From UBA7446 sp964014735 (GTDB lineage Bacteria; Bacteroidota; Bacteroidia; Flavobacteriales; Flavobacteriaceae), in contig CAXHBH010000004.1 of assembly GCA_964014735.1 (NCBI GenBank), forward strand, positions 1 to 64,000: a stretch of DNA of 64,000 bases, in the 5' to 3' direction. Within the stretch, counting starts at the first letter, position 1. Each line of letters begins with the position of its first letter. Positions 7,808 to 17,233 of the stretch are shown one piece after another. Made by a program: the position numbers and the translations under genes. Below the pieces are notes generated by a model. That model was not told the origin of the DNA, searched no databases, and saw nothing but the letters and a program-made list of their open reading frames with translations.

Positions 7808-8828
7808 GGTTAAGTTTCTTTTTAAGGGATTGTAAATCTGTAATATGTGTATGTAAATTTCTAAAGTGTACGTACGATTTGTTAAATGAGGTATAATCAA
7901 AGGCTGGATAGCCCATGATTTTTGAATCATCATCAATATTTTTTAAAATACCTGATTTAGCTTGAACACCAACTCGATTTCCAATGGTCAAATGACCACT
8001 AATACCAACTTGTCCCCCAATTTGACAATGTGTTCCTACTTTGGTTGACCCAGCAATGCCAGTTTGTGCTGCAATTACAGTATGGGCACCGATTTCTACG
8101 TTGTGCCCTATTTGAATAAGGTTGTCAAGTTTAACACCATCTCCTACGCGAGTTGATCCAAGTGTAGCTCGATCAATAGTAGTGTTTGCCCCAACGTCTA
8201 CATGGTTGCCAATAACCACATTACCTGTTTGTGGTACCTTGTCGTAGGAGCCAACGTCGTTGGGTGCCCATCCAAAACCATCGGCCCCAATAACAGCATT
8301 GTTTTGGATGACACAATTACTTCCAATAATCGTATCATCAAGAACACGTGCCCCAACATGAATAATAGTATTTTGACCTATACTGACGTTTTCACCAATA
8401 AATGCTTGCGGATGAATCACGCAGTTTTCTCCAATGTTAGTGTTTCCACCAATGTGGGCATAGTCACCAATAAAAACACCCTCTGAACACAAAGCATCAT
8501 CAGCTATAAATGCTTTTTCAGAAATGCTAGGTGTGGGTTTTAATTTGATTTCGTTATAATGGTTTAGAAGTTTTGAAAAAGCCTCATATGGGTCATTAAC
8601 ACGAACAAGGGTTGTTTTGTATTCTTTTTCAGCCACGAAGTCGTCGCTAACCAAAGTAATGGTAGCTGCCGTACTGTATATAAAAGGGGTGTATTTAGGG
8701 TTGGCGAGAAAAGATAAACTCCCTTTTGTTCCCTCTTCAATTTTAGATAACTTAGAAACCTCTGCTTTAGGGTTACCATCAACAGTGCCAGAAACAAGTT
8801 CCGCTATTTGTGTGGCATTAAATTTCAT
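7800..8828 (-). CDS. lpxD: UDP-3-O-(3-hydroxyacyl)glucosamine N-acyltransferase
   Basis: Third lipid A enzyme; N-acylates UDP-3-O-acyl-glucosamine. It has 342 residues, with an N-terminal LpxD-specific domain to about residue 100 followed by a left-handed beta-helix of hexapeptide repeats. The conserved IQIGHNVEIGAHTVIAAQTGIAG stretch carries the catalytic His, and NAVIGADGFGW is the usual substrate-pocket motif. It is the first gene of the lpxD-lpxC/fabZ-lpxA run, and a perfect -7 box lies 5 bases upstream of its ATG (8834-8841), inside the end of the HD gene. Confidence 0.96.
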   Translation of the reverse strand: MKFNATQIAELVSGTVDGNPKAEVSKLSKIEEGTKGSLSFLANPKYTPFIYSTAATITLVSDDFVAEKEYKTTLVRVNDPYEAFSKLLNHYNEIKLKPTPSISEKAFIADDALCSEGVFIGDYAHIGGNTNIGENCVIHPQAFIGENVSIGQNTIIHVGARVLDDTIIGSNCVIQNNAVIGADGFGWAPNDVGSYDKVPQTGNVVIGNHVDVGANTTIDRATLGSTRVGDGVKLDNLIQIGHNVEIGAHTVIAAQTGIAGSTKVGTHCQIGGQVGISGHLTIGNRVGVQAKSGILKNIDDDSKIMGYPAFDYTSFNKSYVHFRNLHTHITDLQSLKKKLNHD

Positions 8829-8833
8829 AGGTA

Positions 8834-8841
8834 CAAAATTA
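8834..8841 (-). promoter_or_regulatory. TAnnTTTG -7 element before lpxD
   Basis: TAATTTTG on the minus strand matches the Bacteroidota -7 consensus exactly and ends 5 bases before the lpxD ATG, so the transcript would be leaderless or nearly so. It overlaps the last bases of the upstream HD gene. Confidence 0.45.
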
Positions 8842-10056
8842 CGAAAAATATCCGTCTTGTTTAGGGAATGCTAAGAAGTACTTATAATCTTTTTTGGTAA
8901 GTATGGGGAAATGTGCAATTTCTGATGAAGCATTAAATAATGACACCTCGTCATCGATAGAACATAGTTCAATAGGCTGTTCTTTTAAATTGTAGCCTTG
9001 TGTACTCAGACTCCCGGAAAAAACAAAATATTCAATTGCCTTAGCTGAAAAACCTAACTTTTGCATAAAAAACTGTTGTTTTTCTGCCAACTCAGTTTTA
9101 CCAATTGGATTATTTGCAATTTGAATTTTAAGTAAATCGCGGTTTAAAATCATGTTTGCAAGAGAAGACAGTATGGTATCTCCGTGGCTGCTGGCTGCCC
9201 TCAGTGTAACCCAAATATCATTATCGTCTAATTGTATGAAATGAAAGATTTTTTCTTGTAATCCAGCTAATTTGTTATTAATAAGTCCAGCCAAGGCAGC
9301 TGTACCTAATGTGCTTCTAGTGGCATCACCCAATTGGTTAAAACGCTTAAAAAAGCGAATCAATAATTCTTCTGCAACAAAACTCGTTTTATGCAAGTAA
9401 ACAGACCAATACATCATACGACGGGCAAGTAAAAATTTTTCAATAGAAAGAACAGCCTTAGTAAAAAATACCAATGTATCGTTTTTTACAGTCATCATTG
9501 TTATGAGCCGTTCAGAGTTAATATTGCCTTCTGTAACTCCTGAATAAAAGCTATCACGCTTTAAATAATCTAACCTGTCCAAATCAATATGTGAGGAAAT
9601 AAGTTGGTTAAAAAATTTACGCTGGTAGCTATTATTAAACATTTGAATAGTTAAATCAAGATTACCCTCAAATTCTCTATTCATTTCATGCATAAGCGCA
9701 AGAGACATTTTTTCATGTGCTGTATCAGGAAGAAAAGCGTTTTCAAGCGCATGTGAAAATGGACCATGTCCGATATCATGTAATAATAAAGCTGCGTATA
9801 GTGCTTCGGCTTCATTATCACTAATATTCACCCCTTGTTTGCGAAGACTTGCAACAGCTTTTGTAGCCAAATGCATGGCACCTAAAGCGTGTTGGAAACG
9901 TGTGTGTTCTGTTGAAGGGAATACCAAAAAGGATAAGCCCATCTGTTTTATCCTGCGTAAGCGCTGTACGTATGGATGATTAATAAGTTTGTCAATAAAC
10001 AGAGTTGGGATTGTAATAAAACCGTAAATTGGATCGTTGTATTGAATGAGTTTCAC
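8839..10056 (-). CDS. HD-domain phosphohydrolase (dGTPase/SAMHD1-like)
   Basis: A 405-residue HD-superfamily protein. The metal-binding residues are visible: HTRFQHALG near residues 51-59, LLLHDIGHGPFSHALE at 91-106 with the paired His93/Asp94, and a later SSHIDLDRLDYLKRDS motif with an Asp ligand. This arrangement matches the family resembling SAMHD1 and dNTP triphosphohydrolases, although the real substrate is unproven. The start is GTG at 10056. It is divergent from porX with about 30 bases between starts and upstream of lpxD on the same strand, a neighbourhood often kept in Flavobacteriia. Confidence 0.87.
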   Translation of the reverse strand: MKLIQYNDPIYGFITIPTLFIDKLINHPYVQRLRRIKQMGLSFLVFPSTEHTRFQHALGAMHLATKAVASLRKQGVNISDNEAEALYAALLLHDIGHGPFSHALENAFLPDTAHEKMSLALMHEMNREFEGNLDLTIQMFNNSYQRKFFNQLISSHIDLDRLDYLKRDSFYSGVTEGNINSERLITMMTVKNDTLVFFTKAVLSIEKFLLARRMMYWSVYLHKTSFVAEELLIRFFKRFNQLGDATRSTLGTAALAGLINNKLAGLQEKIFHFIQLDDNDIWVTLRAASSHGDTILSSLANMILNRDLLKIQIANNPIGKTELAEKQQFFMQKLGFSAKAIEYFVFSGSLSTQGYNLKEQPIELCSIDDEVSLFNASSEIAHFPILTKKDYKYFLAFPKQDGYFS

Positions 10057-10086
10057 TTTATAAAAATTACGTTCAAAGATACATAT

Positions 10087-11634
10087 ATGAAGCCGGTTAA
10101 ACTTTTATGGATTGATGATGAGATAGATTTGTTAGAAGCACACATTATTTTTCTTAGCCAAAAGGGGTATAATGTTACAAAAGCACACAGCGGTCAAGAT
10201 GCCTTGACTCTTTTAAAGGAAGCAAATTATAATCTCGTTTTATTAGATGAAAACATGCCAGGCATGTCAGGGATTGAGGTATTAAGTGAAATCAAACAAC
10301 ACCACCCTCAGCTGCCAGTGATTATGATTACCAAAAGCGAAGAAGAAAATATCATGGAGGAAGCCATTGGTGCTAAAATAGCTGACTATCTAATAAAGCC
10401 GGTAAATCCAAATCAGATTTTACTTTCACTTAAGAAAAATTTGGACTCCAGTAAGCTTGTTACAGAAAAAACAATTACCACATATCAACAGTCGTTTAGG
10501 CAATTAAGTACTGCCTTAGTGCAAGCAGAGTCACTTAGTAGTTGGAGTGAGGTGTATCAAAAAATCTTGTATTGGGAAATGGAAATCGACAATATTGATT
10601 CGCCAGAGCTTAAAGAAATATTTAACTACCAAAAAACGGAAGCAAACAATGCATTTTCGCGCTTTATAGAGAAGAATTATGCCAACTTGCTTTTTGATGA
10701 AAAAGAGAAAAAATTTTTTTCAAACAAAGCCTTTAAGAAACTTGTTACACCTAGATTGAATGACAATCCTACATTGTTACTCGTGATTGACAATCTGCGT
10801 TATGATCAGTATATGACCATATTGCCAATTATTTCGCCATATTACAAGCTGGAAATTGAAACATCATATTTTAGTATCCTCCCAACCGCTACACAATATG
10901 CACGTAATTCTTTTTTTGCTGGACTATTGCCAGCTGAAATGGAAGCAAAATATCCTGAATGGTGGAAAAATGACATTGATGAAGGGGGTAAAAACATGCA
11001 TGAGGCTGAGTTTTTGGGTGCTCAACTAGACCGCTTAGGTTTAAACACAAAATATGATTATAGTAAAGTGAATAAACCATATGAGGCGCGTAAGTTTTTA
11101 GATACACTTAAGACTGATTCTACAGATGTTCTTCGTGTTCTTGTCTACAATTTTGTTGATATGGTTTCACATGCCAAAACAGAAATGGAAGTGATTAAAG
11201 AGTTGGCAAATTCAGATAAGGCATACCGCTCACTGACAAAGAGCTGGTTTCAAAACAGTCTACTTTTGGATATTATTAAAACTGCACACCAAAAGGGTTA
11301 TCAACTTATCATCACAACAGACCATGGTACTATAAATGTTGAGCAGCCTGCCAAAATCATTGGTGATCGCGAGTCAAGTACAAATATTCGTTATAAGACT
11401 GGAAGACGCCTAAAAACAGATGACAAGCATGTTATGATGGTTTCTAATCCAAAAAGCTTTGGCTTACCCTCTATTAACATGAGTAGTTCTTTCGCTTTTG
11501 CTAAGGAACACTACTATCTGATATATCCTACTCGATATAATCATTTTGTAAACCATTTTCGTCATACCTATCAACATGGGGGTATTTCATTGGAAGAGAT
11601 GTGTATTCCTTTTGCTGTATTTTCTCCAAAGTAG
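10087..11634 (+). CDS. porX: PorX: response regulator with PglZ phosphatase-like output domain
   Basis: A 515-residue protein: receiver domain at residues 1-120 (acidic pocket Asp10/Asp11, phospho-acceptor Asp54 in LLDENMPGM, conserved Lys104), a helical linker, then a PglZ/alkaline-phosphatase-superfamily domain from about 200. The latter shows LLVIDNLRYDQY and ITTDHGTINV, the metal-binding motifs, and ends in HQHGGISLEEM-like sequence. In Porphyromonas and Flavobacterium, PorX works with the kinase PorY to control and operate type IX secretion, and the PglZ domain is a zinc phosphodiesterase. No porY or other T9SS gene is in the window. I start at MKPVKLLWIDDE; the upstream reading from 9976 crosses the divergent HD gene. 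Confidence 0.94.
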   Translation: MKPVKLLWIDDEIDLLEAHIIFLSQKGYNVTKAHSGQDALTLLKEANYNLVLLDENMPGMSGIEVLSEIKQHHPQLPVIMITKSEEENIMEEAIGAKIADYLIKPVNPNQILLSLKKNLDSSKLVTEKTITTYQQSFRQLSTALVQAESLSSWSEVYQKILYWEMEIDNIDSPELKEIFNYQKTEANNAFSRFIEKNYANLLFDEKEKKFFSNKAFKKLVTPRLNDNPTLLLVIDNLRYDQYMTILPIISPYYKLEIETSYFSILPTATQYARNSFFAGLLPAEMEAKYPEWWKNDIDEGGKNMHEAEFLGAQLDRLGLNTKYDYSKVNKPYEARKFLDTLKTDSTDVLRVLVYNFVDMVSHAKTEMEVIKELANSDKAYRSLTKSWFQNSLLLDIIKTAHQKGYQLIITTDHGTINVEQPAKIIGDRESSTNIRYKTGRRLKTDDKHVMMVSNPKSFGLPSINMSSSFAFAKEHYYLIYPTRYNHFVNHFRHTYQHGGISLEEMCIPFAVFSPK

Positions 11635-11636
11635 TT

Positions 11637-11644
11637 TACTTTTG
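11637..11644 (+). promoter_or_regulatory. TAnnTTTG -7 element before tsaE
   Basis: TACTTTTG matches the consensus exactly and ends 4 bases before the tsaE ATG. It begins just after the porX stop codon, which suggests that tsaE has its own leaderless transcript. Confidence 0.45.
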
Positions 11645-11648
11645 CTCA

Positions 11649-12053
11649 ATGGTTAAAGACTTTGATTTAAATCAAGTTGATGCAATTGCTGAATCTCTAG
11701 TAGATTTGTTTAAGCACAAGGTCATTTTACTTAAAGGAGAGTTAGGTTCTGGAAAAACAACACTTGTAAAGGAAATAGTTAAAAAGTTGGGAATTAATGA
11801 AGATGTTTCTAGCCCTACCTTTGGGATTGTAAATGAACTTACAATTGGTAGGTCGACAGCCTTTCATCTAGACTTATATCGTATTGAAAGTCAGGAGGAG
11901 TTGCTACAACTGGGATTTGATGAGTATATATACAGCGGAAATTATTGCTTTATAGAATGGCCAGAAATCGCAATGAAACTGATATCACAGCCACATCATA
12001 CCATAACGTTGAATAATATAAACGACAGTACTAGAAATATTTCATTTATATGA
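11649..12053 (+). CDS. tsaE: tRNA threonylcarbamoyladenosine biosynthesis ATPase TsaE
   Basis: P-loop ATPase of 134 residues that supports the TsaB-TsaD complex in making the t6A37 modification of ANN-decoding tRNAs. Walker A is GELGSGKTT at residues 30-38, and the family motifs SSPTFGIVNEL and FHLDLYRI are present, as is FIEWPEIA near the C-terminus. I start at ATG 11649; the extension to 11601 runs back into porX. Its stop overlaps the next gene's start (ATGA), so the two are probably translated together. Confidence 0.95.
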   Translation: MVKDFDLNQVDAIAESLVDLFKHKVILLKGELGSGKTTLVKEIVKKLGINEDVSSPTFGIVNELTIGRSTAFHLDLYRIESQEELLQLGFDEYIYSGNYCFIEWPEIAMKLISQPHHTITLNNINDSTRNISFI

Positions 12054-12373
12054 GTTTTATTAAGAGATTAGGTTACTATTTGGGAGGCTTTTCAGTGGGA
12101 CTAATTTTTTTGTTTTTCTTCTTTAATGGAAAAAGAACTCAGTGTAACTATAGTCCTTCGGCAAGGGTCAAAAATGATATTCAAAAAAAGAAGTGGGTAT
12201 TTGAAAATGACTTCTACCCAATCCAAGATACCTTAGAATGGTTTTCTGGAACAAAGGTAGATTTTAGTGAGAGTAATATTGGCAAAGACTCTTGCAATGT
12301 TTATGTCATGGAAATTGAAGACAAAATATTTTCAATCAAAAAATGCAAAGAAACGGCCTACTTTAGTCGTTAA
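12050..12373 (+). CDS. Small membrane-anchored protein, conserved in Flavobacteriia (possibly DUF4258)
   Basis: A 107-residue protein with one N-terminal hydrophobic segment (about residues 7-26, LGYYLGGFSVGLIFLFFFFN) and a soluble part containing two Cys (KRTQCNYSPSARV and GKDSCNVYV). I recall similar proteins in this tsaE-PRODH position in Flavobacteriia, some labelled DUF4258; that is from memory and unchecked. The ATG overlaps the tsaE stop by 4 bases. The gene ends 11 bases into the end of the convergent proline dehydrogenase. Function unknown. Confidence 0.75.
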   Translation: MSFIKRLGYYLGGFSVGLIFLFFFFNGKRTQCNYSPSARVKNDIQKKKWVFENDFYPIQDTLEWFSGTKVDFSESNIGKDSCNVYVMEIEDKIFSIKKCKETAYFSR

Positions 12374-13523
12374 ATTTTCGCCTTTGAATTTCTTTTTTTA
12401 ACATCATACACTCTTGTAGCGTCTGCGTTTTCATGGCGCTGTTTTCCAATGCACGTCTTATTAGGTAAGGTATGGCCTGTTTCAAAGGACCAAATGGGAC
12501 GTATTTAAAAACATTTGCACCTTGTTTTGCAAGTGAAAAGGAAATGTAGTCTCGCATTCCATAAAGCTGACTAAACCATAGATTTTTACTGGATATAGGA
12601 ACATTGTTTTTGACACAGTAATCAACTACCCATTTGATATCCGATGGATTATGTGTAGCCACTATGCAGAAATGCTTATGTAAGGTTTTTAAAGCATGTT
12701 GAAGTGCATCCCGGTATTGTTCATCTGTTACATGTTTTGATTCGCAAATGGGATTATTAATTTTTAATGCTGATGCTCTTTTGCGTTCTTTTTCCATATA
12801 GGCTCCTCTAACGAGTTTTACGCCCAAAATATATCCATTCTCATCCGCATCTTTTAAAAGGTTTTTATAAGCGAGGTTTCTTCCTTTTAAATACAATTGA
12901 ATAGTCACTACAACAACAACTTTATTCTTGTTGTATTTTTTAAGTAATGGCATCAATAATATATCAACACCGTCTTGTATCCAGCTTTCTTCGGCATCAA
13001 TCATTAAAATAACAGCTGAATTTGATGCTTTGTGCATCAAAAGTTCGAATCGCTGGTGTATTGAATTCCAAATAGGCTCTTCTTCATCTGATAACTTGAT
13101 AAGCGACCCCTTCTTTTGATATAATTCAAACGGACCTATGGCACTGGGTTTGACAACTGTAAATGGATATGTTGAGTTGTTTTTAGCGGCTTCTATGGTT
13201 TCTAATACAACAGAAGTATTATGGTCATAATCAATAGCAGATTTTGCATGTTCGTTCGCATAGTCCAACACACTAAACACCTTGTGCATTGCAAGTTTTT
13301 TAGATACAAATGAACAAGATGCAACATCTTGGCCTGCACAAAACTGCTCATAACCGGTAAAGCCAATAAGGAGTTTTGTCGGAAAGCGAATGATTTTTAA
13401 AAAACGCCATATGTATAAAGACGTGTGAACAACAAAGCGTCTTGAAATTAAACGGAATAAAAACAATAAAGCTTTTAACTCTCTTGTGGATTTGTGTGGA
13501 TATTTAAAAGAAGTATCGTGCAA
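12363..13523 (-). CDS. Proline dehydrogenase
   Basis: FAD enzyme that oxidises proline to pyrroline-5-carboxylate in proline catabolism. The 386-residue protein has a TIM-barrel PRODH domain: FTVVKPSAIGPFELY, MIDAEESWIQDG, QLYLKGR, LGVKLVRGAYMEKERKRA and VATHNPSDIKWV, and it ends with YVPFGPLKQAIPYLIRRALEN, the conserved FAD and substrate-arginine region. The monofunctional form is usual in Bacteroidota; the P5C dehydrogenase partner is not in the window. The likely start is TTG at 13523 (encoding MHDTSFKYP), since no ATG fits the family N-terminus. It is divergent from aroB. Confidence 0.93.
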   Translation of the reverse strand: MHDTSFKYPHKSTRELKALLFLFRLISRRFVVHTSLYIWRFLKIIRFPTKLLIGFTGYEQFCAGQDVASCSFVSKKLAMHKVFSVLDYANEHAKSAIDYDHNTSVVLETIEAAKNNSTYPFTVVKPSAIGPFELYQKKGSLIKLSDEEEPIWNSIHQRFELLMHKASNSAVILMIDAEESWIQDGVDILLMPLLKKYNKNKVVVVVTIQLYLKGRNLAYKNLLKDADENGYILGVKLVRGAYMEKERKRASALKINNPICESKHVTDEQYRDALQHALKTLHKHFCIVATHNPSDIKWVVDYCVKNNVPISSKNLWFSQLYGMRDYISFSLAKQGANVFKYVPFGPLKQAIPYLIRRALENSAMKTQTLQECMMLKKEIQRRKFND

Positions 13524-13601
13524 ATAAGGATTATTTTAACCATTAAGTACTTATCAAAATTAGGAAAATAAACCAAAAAGGCAGTACTTTCGCCATCTGT
13601 T

Positions 13602-14654
13602 ATGGATCTTAAGACAAAGCATAGTGAAATTATTTTTGGAGATAGTTGTTGGGGTTCACTCAACAGTTATGTCAAAACAAATGCCTATTCATCTGTATTT
13701 CTATTAACAGATACCAATACTAAACTAAAATGTTTGCCTCTAGCAAATACAAAAATTGAATTTGACTTTAACACACTTGAGATGCAAGCGGGTGAAGAAA
13801 ACAAACACATTCTTAGCTGCGTTTCCTTATGGAATAGCCTTTCTGAAAAGGGTGCCGATCGAAAAAGCTTGCTTATTAATATTGGTGGTGGAGTGGTTAC
13901 TGATTTGGGTGGATTTGTTGCATGCACATTTAAGCGTGGTATTGACTTTATAAACATCCCAACTTCTTTGTTAGCAATGGTAGATGCTTCTGTTGGTGGA
14001 AAAACAGGAATTGACTTGGGTGCACTTAAAAATCAAGTAGGTATTATTAGAGAGCCTAAAATGGTCCTTGTTGACACCAATTTCTTGGATACCCTGCCAG
14101 ATTCAGAGTACAGAAGTGGCTATGCAGAAATGCTCAAGCACGGACTTATTAAAGAGCCCGCATATTTTGAGACATTAAGTGTTTTTTTGAATAAAGAAGA
14201 AATATTGCCACACATATACAATTCTGTAAGTTTGAAGGCTCAAGTGGTTTCTGAAGACATGGAAGAGCATGGTTTGCGTAAGATTTTAAACTATGGTCAT
14301 ACTCTTGGACATGCCGTAGAATCCCATTTTTTAACAGCACAAAACAAAACCAGGTTATTACACGGTGAAGCAATTGTGATTGGGATGATTCTAGAAGCCT
14401 TTTTATCTGTCAAAATTTCAGGTTTATCACTAGAAGAAGCTCTTAAAATCAAAAACGTATTTCAGTCCATTTACCCTAAGGTCTCTTTTGACACGGACAC
14501 AATCTCAGATGTTATTAAAATGCTAATGTATGATAAGAAAAATGAGAATGGCAATGTTCTATTTGTTCTTTTGAAATCCATTGGTAACCCTATATGGAAT
14601 CAATCTGTTTCAGAAGAGCTTATAATTGAAGCTTTTGATTTCTATCAGCATTAG
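13602..14654 (+). CDS. aroB: 3-dehydroquinate synthase
   Basis: Second step of the shikimate pathway: converts DAHP to 3-dehydroquinate using NAD and a divalent metal. It has 350 residues, the usual length. The conserved GGGVVTDLGGFVA (NAD binding), PTSLLAMVDASVGGKTGID, RSGYAEMLKHGLI and NYGHTLGHAVE with metal-binding His residues are all present. It ends 4 bases into the end of the convergent ppc gene. A near-consensus box TACTTTCG at 13585-13592 sits 9 bases before the ATG. Confidence 0.97.
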   Translation: MDLKTKHSEIIFGDSCWGSLNSYVKTNAYSSVFLLTDTNTKLKCLPLANTKIEFDFNTLEMQAGEENKHILSCVSLWNSLSEKGADRKSLLINIGGGVVTDLGGFVACTFKRGIDFINIPTSLLAMVDASVGGKTGIDLGALKNQVGIIREPKMVLVDTNFLDTLPDSEYRSGYAEMLKHGLIKEPAYFETLSVFLNKEEILPHIYNSVSLKAQVVSEDMEEHGLRKILNYGHTLGHAVESHFLTAQNKTRLLHGEAIVIGMILEAFLSVKISGLSLEEALKIKNVFQSIYPKVSFDTDTISDVIKMLMYDKKNENGNVLFVLLKSIGNPIWNQSVSEELIIEAFDFYQH

Positions 14655-17224
14655 GCAGAGTTTCTACTTGCATTGATATTTCCAAACAACGAACGTGTGA
14701 CCATTTTCTCCATTACATCTCGCTCATTTGCACCAAGTTTACTTTGTTGAATTGTCAATAAAGCATATTGCTGTATTGTTAGCAATGGTTGTACAATCTC
14801 TTCACGTATGCGAATTGAAGCCTTTCCTTCAGGCTGATCTTGCATTAGGCTGTCCATTTCGGTTAATTTAAGTATGTACTCCTTTGAGCGTAAATATTCT
14901 TCATAAATTAGTTTCCAAAAGGCACCGTATTCAGGATCTTGCTCCATATAAGCAGTTAATTTGAAAAAGGATTTTTGTAAACTCATCATGGAGTTCGATA
15001 TCAAGGTTCTAAAAAAGGCATTGTTGTTATAAAGCTCCTTAGCCTTACCAAAATCACCCGCCTTGTCAAGACTTTCCAAAGCAGTACCCACACCAAAAAA
15101 TCCAGGTACATTTTGCTTTAGTTGACTCCAGCTCCCTACAAATGGAATAGCGCGCAGTGCAGAAAAGTCAAGTGACTTACTGGATTTACGTTTAGATGGG
15201 CGTGAACCAATATTAGTTTTGGCATAATACTGGAGTGTGCTCATGTGTTCTAAATATGATAAAAACTTTGGATGTACTTTAAAGTCTTTATAGGCTTTAT
15301 AGCTAATCTCAGCAAGTTGTATCATCGTTTTTCTATCTGTATCGTTTAAAACGGATGAGTCCGAAGAAAACAGACGATTGGATATTCCTGAGCTTAAAAG
15401 TTGTTCCAGATTATAGCGACAGGTGTCCATGGTACCAAAATTGGAACTTATGGTTTGTCCTTGAACAGTAAGTTGAATTTCATCAGCTTCTACACTATTC
15501 CCCATGGATGCATAAAATTGATGCGTGTTGCCTCCACCACGTGCTGGTGGACCACCACGACCATCAAAAAAGGCAACGTTGATTCCGTATTTACGTGAGA
15601 TAGCTGTCAGCTCTTCTTTGGCTTTAAAAATACTCCAATTGGCCATCAAATAACCACCATCTTTAGTTCCATCTGAGAAACCAAGCATAATGGTTTGTTT
15701 ATCGCCACGCCTACTCAAATGCTCGCGGTACACTGGATTTCCATATACTTTGTCCATAACAGAAACAGCTACTACTAAATCAGGAATGGTTTCAAATAAT
15801 GGAACAATATCAACATTAGGTGCTTCCCAATCACTTAGGCGAATCATCGCAAATACTTCAAAAATATTTTGTGCTGTTTGGTTGTTGCTGATGATGTAGC
15901 GGTTACATCCCGCCTCACCATTAGTTTGTTGAATTTCACGCATTGCACGAATAGAACCTAATGCCTTGCATACTGTTTCTTCTTCAAAAATATCCGGATC
16001 AACGTCACCGGTAAGAGAAGTAAGGAAATTTATGCGCGCGTCCTCACTGGCTTTAACATAATCAAAACTTGCATCAGTAACCCTGTCCTTATTCGTTTGT
16101 TGTAAAAGTATTAAAAAAGCATCGTGATGAACGCGTGAGTCTTGTCTAATGTCAAGACTAGCAAAGTGATAGCCAAAAACATTAACCTTAGCTATGAAAT
16201 CACGTAATTCGTTGGCAAACAATCCATGATACTCTTCTTCAATCAAAGTAAGTATAGACTGTAGACTTTGTTTTAGATTTTCAAGACTTATAGCCGGTGC
16301 CTTCTCTAACGCGAAAATGCTATCGAACAACTTTTTCTCAACTTCTAAAACTGCATCTTCAACACCAGCAAATGTTAACCTCCTACGTAATTTTCGTACG
16401 TCTCGATAATAGTTACGAATGATACTACTTCGAAGTAATTGAGCTGTTTTACGGGTAATTTTTGTAGTAACAAATGGATTTCCATCACGGTCACCACCCG
16501 GCCAGAAACCAAGCTTAACCGTTTTGCCCGTTAACGGTTTGTCTTTGAAAATATGACGCTGAACATAATTCTGAATTTCACCAATAGCCGGATAGAAAAC
16601 ATTTGAAAGGTACCATATTAAACTGCGGGCTTCATCCAATGGTGTTGGTTTTTTCTTCTTAAAGAAAGGAGTTCTGCCCAATTGCGCTAACAATAGTTTA
16701 ATTTCTTGTGAATCGTTTTCTTGGATACATTTACCTAGATCTGTAATAATACCCAAAACTGAACCAGGATAAAACTGTGTTGGGTGTGCCGTAAGGACGG
16801 GACGTACATTAATATTTTGGAATAGTGCTTTAAGCTCATTTGTCTTCTGCTTTGATTGCGCTTCTTCCTTAAGGTTTCGAAGTGTGCCCACTCCACTCAT
16901 ATTGTTTACATGCGCAAAAGCAGCATCTTCAACAGCATCAAAAAGTACTACGCGCCGTTCAATAAATTGGATAAAGCGAAAAAGTAGATCTATTTGCTCT
17001 TTGTTGCTATAATTTGGAAAATAGCGCTCAAAAAAACCTTCTACCATAGCTTTTGGGTCTAAGCCCTGATCATAGCCTTTCTTACAAGAATCGGCAAACA
17101 ACGGTAGAAGGGTTGCCGTATTGCTAATTTTAGAATAAGGTAAGGTTGAAAATATACTGTCGTATAGTTTGAATTTGGAAAGGACGTTTTCTTCATAACG
17201 TTCCAGTTTCGTACGTGAGTTCAA
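14651..17224 (-). CDS. ppc: Phosphoenolpyruvate carboxylase
   Basis: Anaplerotic enzyme that makes oxaloacetate from PEP and bicarbonate. The 857-residue protein contains the active-site His147 in LTAHPTQF, the PEP-binding GFWPGGDRDGNPFV, the lysine motif GFSDGTKDGGY and the FDGRGGPPARGGG loop. The C-terminus is GNINASRNSA rather than the classical QNTG end; I believe this is usual in Flavobacteriia. The start appears to be TTG at 17224 (encoding MNSRTKLER), as no ATG is available near the family N-terminus. It lies 9 bases downstream of the Lrp-type regulator on the same strand. Confidence 0.96.
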   Translation of the reverse strand: MNSRTKLERYEENVLSKFKLYDSIFSTLPYSKISNTATLLPLFADSCKKGYDQGLDPKAMVEGFFERYFPNYSNKEQIDLLFRFIQFIERRVVLFDAVEDAAFAHVNNMSGVGTLRNLKEEAQSKQKTNELKALFQNINVRPVLTAHPTQFYPGSVLGIITDLGKCIQENDSQEIKLLLAQLGRTPFFKKKKPTPLDEARSLIWYLSNVFYPAIGEIQNYVQRHIFKDKPLTGKTVKLGFWPGGDRDGNPFVTTKITRKTAQLLRSSIIRNYYRDVRKLRRRLTFAGVEDAVLEVEKKLFDSIFALEKAPAISLENLKQSLQSILTLIEEEYHGLFANELRDFIAKVNVFGYHFASLDIRQDSRVHHDAFLILLQQTNKDRVTDASFDYVKASEDARINFLTSLTGDVDPDIFEEETVCKALGSIRAMREIQQTNGEAGCNRYIISNNQTAQNIFEVFAMIRLSDWEAPNVDIVPLFETIPDLVVAVSVMDKVYGNPVYREHLSRRGDKQTIMLGFSDGTKDGGYLMANWSIFKAKEELTAISRKYGINVAFFDGRGGPPARGGGNTHQFYASMGNSVEADEIQLTVQGQTISSNFGTMDTCRYNLEQLLSSGISNRLFSSDSSVLNDTDRKTMIQLAEISYKAYKDFKVHPKFLSYLEHMSTLQYYAKTNIGSRPSKRKSSKSLDFSALRAIPFVGSWSQLKQNVPGFFGVGTALESLDKAGDFGKAKELYNNNAFFRTLISNSMMSLQKSFFKLTAYMEQDPEYGAFWKLIYEEYLRSKEYILKLTEMDSLMQDQPEGKASIRIREEIVQPLLTIQQYALLTIQQSKLGANERDVMEKMVTRSLFGNINASRNSA

Positions 17225-17233
17225 AAGTATATT

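Noticed and set aside
7808..7936. A 43-residue N-terminal extension of LpxC/FabZ
   Set aside because: It lies inside lpxD in another frame and the LpxC family begins at about KQTTISKSVSLSG.
13041..13055. GTTCGAATC, resembling a tRNA T-loop
   Set aside because: It lies in the proline dehydrogenase coding region and no acceptor or anticodon stems can be formed around it.
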